Shown here: piece after piece, positions 1 to 6,217 of the stretch
Numbering within the stretch: position 1 is the first letter of the stretch
How the letters are laid out: the number at the start of each line of letters is the position of its first letter
NCBI GenBank assembly: GCA_047602305.1
Contig: JASGHO010000001.1
Coordinates: 1,736,001-1,800,000 of the forward strand
Length of the DNA stretch: 64,000 bases
Source: Ancrocorticia sp047602305
GTDB taxonomy: Bacteria > Actinomycetota > Actinomycetes > Actinomycetales > Actinomycetaceae
Direction: 5' to 3'
Notes under the pieces: model-generated
The model's database searches: none
Told to the model about the DNA's origin: nothing
The model's input: only the letters and a program-made list of their open reading frames with translations
Program-made: the position numbers and the translations under genes

Positions 1-1
1 G

Positions 2-652
2 GCAAGCACCGAATCACTGACGCACGCCGTCATGCTCGCATGCGCAGCAATCGGCGTCGTCGCTGGACTATGGGTGTTTTTCTCCTACGTCGCCCTCCTT
101 CGAGCGCACCGCACGGGACGCGACGGATTGCTGGTACGGCTGGCCCTCCGCTTCGCCACTCCGGCCGTCCGCCGCTCACTCGCCGGACTCGCCGTCTCGT
201 CAGCACTAATCGCGGCGCCCGCCGCCGCAGACCCCGGATTCCTCGCCACCGGACCAGATCTCGGCTGGAGTCCAACGAGCAGTCAGGTGGAGACGCCACC
301 GGATCTTGGAGCCGGTTCCGAAGCCGGTTCCGCCAACATTCCGGTCGACGACGGCGCCGCCTCGCCCGTGTTTGACGGTGCCAACAGTTCTTCACCACCG
401 GTCGTTGACGCTCCTCAATCTGATTCCAATCCCTCCCAGCCCGACGTTGATTCTCAGAATCACGAGCAGTACACGGTGATTCCCGGAGATACCCTCTGGT
501 CAATCGCCGCTGGGCACCTCCCAAGCGACGCCAGCGCCGCAGACATCTCCGTGGCCGCCGATGCTTGGTTCCTCGAAAACAGCGATCAGATCTCTCACCC
601 TCACGCGATCTACCCCGGCCAAGTCTTCACTTCCCCCAGGACATCCTCATGA
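2..652 (+). CDS. LysM domain protein, 5'-truncated by window edge
   Basis: The reading frame is open from the first bases of the window, so the gene probably starts upstream; the first ATG is at 32 but has no ribosome site and falls at the beginning of a membrane segment. Visible parts are a hydrophobic segment (AVMLACAAIGVVAGLWVFF), a basic stretch, a second hydrophobic segment with an Ala-rich signal-like end (SALIAAPAAAD), a long Pro/Ser/Asp-rich linker and a C-terminal LysM-type motif (YTVIPGDTLWSIAAGHL ... IYPGQVF). LysM binds peptidoglycan, so a membrane-anchored cell-wall role is likely. The stop overlaps the next gene by ATGA, implying translational coupling. The substrate or partner is unknown. 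Confidence 0.8.
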   Translation, partial: ASTESLTHAVMLACAAIGVVAGLWVFFSYVALLRAHRTGRDGLLVRLALRFATPAVRRSLAGLAVSSALIAAPAAADPGFLATGPDLGWSPTSSQVETPPDLGAGSEAGSANIPVDDGAASPVFDGANSSSPPVVDAPQSDSNPSQPDVDSQNHEQYTVIPGDTLWSIAAGHLPSDASAADISVAADAWFLENSDQISHPHAIYPGQVFTSPRTSS

Positions 653-1254
653 ACGCTCTCCCCGATCTTCGCCAACCGCTCGTACGGCCCGCCAGCCCAC
701 GAGTACCCTCCCCGGACGCCGCTCCTCTTCGTGCTTCGCGGCCGCCACATGTCAACCTCGTCCCCATTCCCGACGACGGCGACACCATCCCCCAAGGGAG
801 CCACGACTTTCCGCGCACCTCACCAGACAAGCCATGGGATCGACTGGCATTCTCGTTTCAACAGGAAAAGGTGGTCTCGGTGGACCACGACGATGACGTC
901 CCCGACGATTCCTCACCTCAGGGATGCGCGCTCTCCTCGGGAGCATTGGCCCAGATTATCGTCCACAGCATCGAGATCCTGCTTGGACATCGGCCGCCAA
1001 CCCACCTACGCAACTGGCTCAATCCCCGCGTTTACGAGGCACTCACGCGCCGGGCGGGGCTCGCGATTCGTATTAGCGGCAGGGCGCCACGATCCAAACC
1101 GCCGCGTGTACTGCGAGTGCTGCGAAGCCATCCTGACGAGCGGGTCGTCGAGGCAGCCATCGTGGTTCATGACGGGCAGAAGGTGCGCGCAGCTGCACTC
1201 CGTGCCGAATTTGCCCGGGGCCGCTGGCGCATAGTAGCGCTGGAGATCGGCTGA
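649..1254 (+). CDS. Rv3235-family protein
   Basis: 201 residues from the ATG at 649, which overlaps the stop of the LysM gene (ATGA). The N-terminal half is Pro/Arg/Asp-rich and looks disordered; the C-terminal half (from about residue 100) holds the conserved-looking part, ALAQIIVHSIEILLGHRPP ... LNPRVYEALTRRA, ending in a beta-rich GRWRIVALEIG. This arrangement matches the small actinobacterial Rv3235 family usually found convergent to secA. Function is not known. In this window a 4.3-kb insert separates it from secA. The family call rests on remembered sequence pattern plus context. Confidence 0.6.
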   Translation: MNALPDLRQPLVRPASPRVPSPDAAPLRASRPPHVNLVPIPDDGDTIPQGSHDFPRTSPDKPWDRLAFSFQQEKVVSVDHDDDVPDDSSPQGCALSSGALAQIIVHSIEILLGHRPPTHLRNWLNPRVYEALTRRAGLAIRISGRAPRSKPPRVLRVLRSHPDERVVEAAIVVHDGQKVRAAALRAEFARGRWRIVALEIG

Positions 1255-1357
1255 CGGCCCTGTTCGCAGCGGGCGACCAGCCAGCCAGCCGCCGCCACAA
1301 GTTGGTCAATTGTTTATATCGAACTAAACCTTGATTTTTAGTGCGGAGTATACTTTT

Positions 1358-1570
1358 ATGGTAAGACGAGCTGCGGTGATTAAACGCCTGAGAATAGCAG
1401 CCAAGGAAAACGGGTTAGATTTCGACATAACGGAACTGACTCGACACACGGCAGTTCGTGTTGGTCACATATCAAAGACATTAGGCAGGCATCGAGAGAT
1501 TGATGATCTAACGGCACGGAAGTTCTATGACCAATTTGCTGACGTGCTCGGGAAAGGATGGTGGAGATGA
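1358..1570 (+). CDS. hicA: HicA-type mRNA interferase toxin
   Basis: 70 residues from the ATG at 1358 (a TTG at 1331 is in frame but less likely). The layout VIKRLRIAAKENGLDFDITE ... RHTAVRVG ... GRHREIDDLTARKF fits the short double-stranded-RNA-binding-like HicA fold: the His in RHT is at the position of the catalytic His and RHREI matches the family's PRHxEI element. HicA toxins cleave mRNA during stress. The stop codon (1568-1570) overlaps the ATG of the downstream HicB-like gene, the usual coupling. The toxin residues look intact. The base composition is more A/T-rich than the flanking LysM and secA genes, suggesting acquisition. Confidence 0.72.
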   Translation: MVRRAAVIKRLRIAAKENGLDFDITELTRHTAVRVGHISKTLGRHREIDDLTARKFYDQFADVLGKGWWR

Positions 1571-1947
1571 GCCATACCTACACTGTGGAGGCCACTCGTT
1601 CGGGAAAATGGTGGGTACTTGAGGAACCAACTCTCGGGTGCGTTTCACAGGTACGCCGCTTATCTGAGGTCGCTGATGAAATGCGCGAGGCGATCGCTCA
1701 CCTCGCGCAGATTGACGAGCGAGAGATAGTAATCGAGACCCGGATCATTCTCCCCGATCCGGTAGCTGAACGAGTAGGCCAGATCGAGGCACTACGAGAG
1801 GAATCCAGGCGGGCAAACGCAGCAGCTGCGCGCGAATCCCGAGAACTTGTCTCAACTATGCGCACGCAAGGTTTCACCCTTGATGACATCGGAATGATGC
1901 TTGGAGTCAGCAAGGGGCGTGTCTCTCAACTCGCCAACAGCATCTAA
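1567..1947 (+). CDS. hicB: HicB-type antitoxin with C-terminal HTH
   Basis: 126 residues, starting at the ATG that overlaps the hicA stop, with GGAG just upstream. The N-terminal part (YTVEATRSGKWWVLEEP) is the partial-RNase-H-like HicB fold; a charged helical linker rich in Arg/Glu/Ala follows, and the C-terminus FTLDDIGMMLGVSKGRVSQL is a helix-turn-helix. It should neutralise HicA and repress its own promoter. It is about as long as, and built like, a second stand-alone HicB-like protein at 55968-56333, with the same SKGRVSQLA ending. A strong hairpin at 1987-2016 follows. Confidence 0.72.
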   Translation: MSHTYTVEATRSGKWWVLEEPTLGCVSQVRRLSEVADEMREAIAHLAQIDEREIVIETRIILPDPVAERVGQIEALREESRRANAAAARESRELVSTMRTQGFTLDDIGMMLGVSKGRVSQLANSI

Positions 1948-1986
1948 ACACCGACCAACAGACGTTTCATCCGCTCACCGAAAACC

Positions 1987-2016
1987 GGGTGGGCCTCGCG
2001 CATGTGAGGCCCACCC
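1987..2016 (+). terminator. Hairpin terminator after hicAB
   Basis: A perfect 11-bp stem (GGGTGGGCCTC / GAGGCCCACCC) with an 8-base loop, 40 bp after the hicB stop and before the AbiEi gene. There is no T-tract, as is common in high-GC Gram-positives. Confidence 0.6.
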
Positions 2017-2058
2017 AAACTTGTACCCCACACGCAAGACAGACGTCATATTCTCTAG

Positions 2059-2093
2059 TGTCAAAACCTTCTCATAATGCTAAGCTTTTGACA
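2059..2093 (+). promoter_or_regulatory. Inverted repeat at AbiEi start, candidate autoregulatory operator
   Basis: Perfect 8-bp arms TGTCAAAA (2059-2066) and TTTTGACA (2086-2093) with a 19-bp spacer containing CATAAT (2073-2078), which could be a -10 box. The right arm ends at the start ATG. AbiEi antitoxins repress their own operons by binding inverted repeats at the promoter, so this is a natural operator candidate. Confidence 0.45.
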
Positions 2094-2653
2094 TGAAGAT
2101 GGTGACGAAGTTAGAGAAGCTACGCGAGGTTGCAATGGACCAACATGGCTTCGTCACAACAGCTCAGGCTCTGAGTGAAGGTGTCTCTCACTCAGAACTA
2201 TCAACGATGGTTACGCGTGGCCGCCTGGAACGATTAGCTCACGGCGTCTACCAAGTACCCCAAGTCCCAGCGACTCCTTACGACAACTGGGCGTTGGCAG
2301 TTCTATGGACAGGCACCGAAGAAGCTTGCCTATCACACGACACCGCCCTCGCAGCATGGGATGTGAGTGACATCAACCCCGAGCGTATTCATCTCACCGT
2401 GAACCGTAGACGAAGACTTCGGAGAGCTGGTGGCAGCCTGTACATAATCCACCACCAGGATCTTCAACCAAATCAACGAACCTGGTGGGAAGGTATACCT
2501 ATCACCACGTTACCCACAACCATTGCCAACTGCATCGAGTACGGAACCCCGTCCTACCTCATCCGTCAAGCACTGGAACGTGGGGGAAGAACGAGCCTCT
2601 TACCTCGCCAAGATCGCGAGAGATTAACCTTGAAACTGGAGAAACGCCAATGA
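2093..2653 (+). CDS. AbiEi-type antitoxin / transcriptional regulator
   Basis: 186 residues. The N-terminus (LREVAMDQHGFVTTAQALSE ... LSTMVTRGRLERLAHGVYQV) is the winged-helix domain of type IV AbiEi antitoxins, and the middle part (WAL..LWTGTEEACLSHDTAL ... IHLTV ... RRAGGSLYIIHHQDL) matches the AbiEi C-terminal domain. Such proteins repress their operon and counteract the nucleotidyltransferase toxin AbiEii. No AbiEii follows: the stop overlaps (ATGA) the start of a TPR protein gene instead. Start at 2093; a second in-frame ATG at 2099 is possible. Family assignment is good; the role with an unusual partner is inference. Confidence 0.72.
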   Translation: MKMVTKLEKLREVAMDQHGFVTTAQALSEGVSHSELSTMVTRGRLERLAHGVYQVPQVPATPYDNWALAVLWTGTEEACLSHDTALAAWDVSDINPERIHLTVNRRRRLRRAGGSLYIIHHQDLQPNQRTWWEGIPITTLPTTIANCIEYGTPSYLIRQALERGGRTSLLPRQDRERLTLKLEKRQ

Positions 2654-4209
2654 CGGCCAATAGTTCAGCCCGCCCAGGAACCCGCAGAGAAGCAGAAGAA
2701 GCCATCTCACAGCTGACAGAACAGCTCGAAGAGCACCTCCAAGTTCTCGGCCCCGAGCACCAGGACACCCTGTCCATCCGCAACAATCTTGCTCACTGGC
2801 TCGCTGAAGGTGGGTACGTCACCGAAGCGATCGACCAGTATCATCTGCTCATTAATGGCTATCATCGAACACTCGGCCCTGACGATCCGAACACTCTCTT
2901 CGCTCGCGGTAATCTCGCCAGCTGGCTTGGTATATCAGGGAGAGCTGACGACGCTGTCGACCTGCTTCGTCAACTTCTCACCGACTTCGCTCGTGTACTT
3001 GGCCCTGACCATCCGGACACTCTCAGCATTCGGCACAATCTTGCTTCTCAGCTCGGAGAGTCGGGCAATCTCAACGCTGCTGTTGACCTATTTCGTGCCC
3101 TTCTTGACGACCAACTTCGGCTAACAGGTCCAGAGCACCCAGATACCTTGTCCACCCGTAATCGTCTCGCCAACTGGCTTGCGACAGCTGGCCGACTCAG
3201 CGAAGCTGTCTCCCAACTCCAACTACTTCTCAGCGAGCAGACACGAGTTCTTGGCCCTGACCATCGGGAAACACTCAACACACGAAGCAATCTCGCCGCA
3301 TGGCTTGGTGAGAGTGGGCGCGTCGCTGAAGCCATCACCGCACTCCAGGAACTCATCGACGACCAAACTCGGATATTCGGATCCGACCACCCCAAGGTTC
3401 TTACCGCAAGGAGCAATCTGATCCAGTTCGTCGGTAGCGCGGGATACGTCGACGACGTCGTCCGGCAAACCCAGTTACTTCTCGATGACTGCCTCCGACT
3501 AGTTGGTCCCGATCACTCCCAGACTCTCACCACGCGCAACAATCTGGCTTGTTGGCTGGGAGATACGGGCAGGATCTCCGAAGCCGTCACGCAATTCGAG
3601 CAACTCCTCACCGACTACTACCGAGTGATGGGTCCTGACCATCCCAAGACTTTCGCCACGCGTAGCAATCTCGTACATTATCTCGGCCATTCCGGGCAAA
3701 TTGCAGAAGCAGTCACACAATCTGAACAACTCCTTGCTCACCAAATTCGAGCACTTGGCCCAGAGCATCCCGCAGTTCTCATTACCAGGGGAAATCTCGC
3801 GGCATGGATCGGCGAGTCCGGAGATGCTAGAGAAGCTGTCATCCAGCTCCAACTCCTATTGGAAGACAGCCTTCGCATTCTCGGACCAGACCACCCAGAA
3901 ACCCTTAGTACCCAGGGAAGTCTTACACACTGGCTTAGAGAAACGGGCCAGATTAAAGAGGCAATCAGCCGCGCTCAAAAACTCGTCTTCTCCTATGAGC
4001 GGGTGTTCGGACAGGATCACCCAAATACTCTCACCACTCGAAACAGTCTCGCTTGGCTACTAACTGAAGCCGGGCGGACAGACGAAGCCGTCGCGCAGCT
4101 CACGATCCTTCTGGACGATTGCCTGCGACTGCTTGGCCCTGATCATCCGAACACCGTCGCCACGCAAGAAAAGCTGGACCGTTTGATGGGTGATTCCAAC
4201 CAGCAATAG
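2650..4209 (+). CDS. Kinesin-light-chain-like TPR repeat protein, 12 repeats
   Basis: 519 residues from the ATG at 2650, which overlaps the stop of the AbiEi gene, so the two are translationally coupled. After a short leader (MTANSSARPGTRREAEEAIS) the protein consists of about twelve 42-residue TPR units of the form LGPDHPDTLxTRxNLAxWLGESGR..EA, with no NB-ARC, caspase, kinase or membrane domain. Such repeats form helical superhelices that bind other proteins. It is paralogous to the next gene; the first 80 bp or so are nearly identical. Function is unknown; the coupling suggests it works with, or is the effector controlled by, the AbiEi-like regulator. Confidence 0.8.
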   Translation: MTANSSARPGTRREAEEAISQLTEQLEEHLQVLGPEHQDTLSIRNNLAHWLAEGGYVTEAIDQYHLLINGYHRTLGPDDPNTLFARGNLASWLGISGRADDAVDLLRQLLTDFARVLGPDHPDTLSIRHNLASQLGESGNLNAAVDLFRALLDDQLRLTGPEHPDTLSTRNRLANWLATAGRLSEAVSQLQLLLSEQTRVLGPDHRETLNTRSNLAAWLGESGRVAEAITALQELIDDQTRIFGSDHPKVLTARSNLIQFVGSAGYVDDVVRQTQLLLDDCLRLVGPDHSQTLTTRNNLACWLGDTGRISEAVTQFEQLLTDYYRVMGPDHPKTFATRSNLVHYLGHSGQIAEAVTQSEQLLAHQIRALGPEHPAVLITRGNLAAWIGESGDAREAVIQLQLLLEDSLRILGPDHPETLSTQGSLTHWLRETGQIKEAISRAQKLVFSYERVFGQDHPNTLTTRNSLAWLLTEAGRTDEAVAQLTILLDDCLRLLGPDHPNTVATQEKLDRLMGDSNQQ

Positions 4210-4312
4210 CAAGAACTTTACAGGCCACTCGGGACTGATTGGAAAACGCGAAGTGAAGGACTTCCTTCTTGTGTAGATTACTGGGTATTAACCTAGAGAT
4301 CGGAGAAAGCTG

Positions 4313-5617
4313 ATGACGGCTAGCGATTCAGCCCGCCCAGGAACCCGCGGAGAAGCAGAAGAAGCCATCTCTCAGCTGACAGAACAGCTTGAAGGCCTTC
4401 TCCAAACTCTTGGACCAAACGATCCCGAGACTCTTGCTGCTCGAAGCGCCATTGCTTGTCGATTCGGCGAGATCGGCCAGTTGGACGAGGCCATCTCTCA
4501 ACTCTCCCAGCTCGTCGACGACTGCACCGAAGCACTTGGACCAGACCACCCTGATACCCTCACTGCCCGCAACAACCTCATCGCTCAGCTCGCAAACAGT
4601 GGACGGACTTCGGGAGCGATCATACAGCTCCAAGAACTACTTGACGATGCACTTCAGGCTCTCGGAACAGACCACCACCTAACCCTCACCATGAGGAAAG
4701 GGCTCGCCTTCCTACTCGGCAACGTCGGTCGCGTTGACGAGGCTGCCGACCAGTACCACGTTCTTGCCCACGGCTATCTCCGAGCTCTCGGACCTGATCA
4801 TCCTGAGACTCTCAACTCCCGCAATGCTTACGCATTCTTCCTCGGCGAAACCGGGCAGCACGCCGCAGCAATCGAAGAGTTCACTCTCCTTCTCAACGAT
4901 TCCCTCCGCATCTTCGGGCCCAGCCATCCTCATGCACTTACTACACGCAACAATCTCGCCTACCAGCTCACCAAAGCAGGACAAACAGACGAGGCCATCG
5001 AGCAGTACCGCCAATCGCTCGACGATCATCGCCAAATCCTTGGCCCAGACCATCCAGACACCCTCCAAGCACAAGGCGAGCTCGCTTACTGGCTCAGTGA
5101 AACAGGGAAATCTGAGGAGGGCCTCGCCCAGCACCGACAACTTCTTGACGACCATCTCCGCATCTTCGGATCCGACCACACCAGGACTCTGACCACCCAG
5201 AACAACTTCGCCACACGGCTCGGCAAGGCGGGTCACATCACCGAAGCGATCAGCCACTTCAAGGCTGTCATCGCTTGCCAAACCCGGATATTCGGTTACG
5301 ACCATCCCTCCACCTTGATCACCCGAGGCAACCTCGCAGGACTATATGGCGTTTCCGGTGCTCACGACGACGCCGTCATCGAGTTCCGTCAACTTCTCGA
5401 CGACGACGTCCGCGTGCTGGGTCCCGATCATCCAGACACGTTCTCAACACGTCAGACACTTGCGTATGCGCTCAATGAATCTGGAAATTCTCAAGAGGCA
5501 ATCGAAATCCTAGAGAAGCTCCTCGCGGACCAAGTACGAGTGTTCGGCCCCGACCATTTCGAAACAGAAGAGACTCGTGAGATCCTCGCCCGCTTGGCGA
5601 GTGAAGATAGGGCTTAG
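4313..5617 (+). CDS. Kinesin-light-chain-like TPR repeat protein, 10 repeats
   Basis: 434 residues with the same leader (SARPGTRGEAEEAIS) and about ten 42-residue TPR units (LGPDHPDTLTARNNLIAQL and variants). It lies 103 bp after its longer paralog, with GGAGAAAGCTG before the ATG. Repeat sequences have diverged between the two genes while the 5' ends remain almost identical, which points to tandem duplication with relaxed or diversifying repeats. No catalytic domain is visible. A large hairpin (5671-5724) and a palindrome (5919-5948) follow it. Confidence 0.78.
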   Translation: MTASDSARPGTRGEAEEAISQLTEQLEGLLQTLGPNDPETLAARSAIACRFGEIGQLDEAISQLSQLVDDCTEALGPDHPDTLTARNNLIAQLANSGRTSGAIIQLQELLDDALQALGTDHHLTLTMRKGLAFLLGNVGRVDEAADQYHVLAHGYLRALGPDHPETLNSRNAYAFFLGETGQHAAAIEEFTLLLNDSLRIFGPSHPHALTTRNNLAYQLTKAGQTDEAIEQYRQSLDDHRQILGPDHPDTLQAQGELAYWLSETGKSEEGLAQHRQLLDDHLRIFGSDHTRTLTTQNNFATRLGKAGHITEAISHFKAVIACQTRIFGYDHPSTLITRGNLAGLYGVSGAHDDAVIEFRQLLDDDVRVLGPDHPDTFSTRQTLAYALNESGNSQEAIEILEKLLADQVRVFGPDHFETEETREILARLASEDRA

Positions 5618-5670
5618 GGAACTGACGCTAGGCATCGGTCCAATCGGCGAGCCGTATAGTGACTCTGAAG

Positions 5671-5724
5671 AAACCACAGTTTGCGCTAGAGCCCACGGCT
5701 ACAGCGCTCGTCTAACTGTGGTTT
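5671..5724. terminator. Large hairpin after the TPR operon
   Basis: Outer 11-bp perfect arms AAACCACAGTT (5671-5681) and AACTGTGGTTT (5714-5724) enclose a second 5-bp pair GCGCT/AGCGC (5683-5687, 5703-5707). It lies 54 bp after the last TPR stop. A related GTGGTTTGTAGCC copy follows at about 5736. Terminator is the simplest reading. Confidence 0.4.
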
Positions 5725-5918
5725 GTCGCCGGAACCGTGGTTTGTAGCCAGAAGCGCAGGCTCGCCAGCACTGCAAACAGTTCACCTCCCGGACCAGTGA
5801 GAGCTATGGCGATCAGTATGGATTCTGACCTGGAAAATGCCTGACTGGATGCCCAAAACCTCACTGGACGCCAAAGCCTTACTGGCCCAACATAGCGGGA
5901 ACATGCTGGAGAAGCTGA

Positions 5919-5948
5919 AGGGCCCTCCCGGAATTCCGGGAGGGCCCT
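5919..5948. terminator. 30-bp perfect palindrome between convergent genes
   Basis: A self-complementary 30-mer centred on GAATTC at 5931-5936, arm AGGGCCCTCCCGGAA. It lies between the plus-strand TPR operon and minus-strand secA and could terminate both. No T-tract follows on either strand. Confidence 0.5.
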
Positions 5949-5967
5949 CACTCAGCCAATGAGCAGC

Positions 5968-6195
5968 ATCAGTTTTTCAGTGCAGTGCCGAGCCTATTGA
6001 ACTCGGCGGCTCCTATATGCAAGATCAGCTCGTCGGTGCAGCACCAGTTCAGTTGAACTCAACCGCACCCATGAGCAACACAGGTTCGGTTGCATTCAGC
6101 AGCTCCGATGTGCAACGTCAGTTCTTCGGTACAGCGCCGAGTCGGTTGCATTCAGCAGCTCCTATACGCAACATCAGTTTTTCAGCGCAGCTCGG
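5968..6195. repeat. Degenerate 56-bp tandem repeats downstream of secA
   Basis: Units start at 5968, 6024, 6117 (56 bp each), with a shortened 37-bp unit at 6080-6116 and a partial unit at 6173. Each starts near ATCAGTTTTTCAG / GTCAGTTCTTCGG and ends near CTCCTATACGCAAC. They begin 23 bp after the secA stop codon (transcript sense) and fill the rest of the secA-side intergenic region. No open frame that looks real runs through them. The 5618-6217 interval otherwise holds only the hairpins listed. Confidence 0.6.
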
Positions 6196-6217
6196 AGGCT
6201 ACCACCTACAGGGAGCG

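Noticed and set aside
5968..6195. CRISPR array
   Set aside because: The 56-bp units are head-to-tail and degenerate with no spacers, and no cas gene is present.
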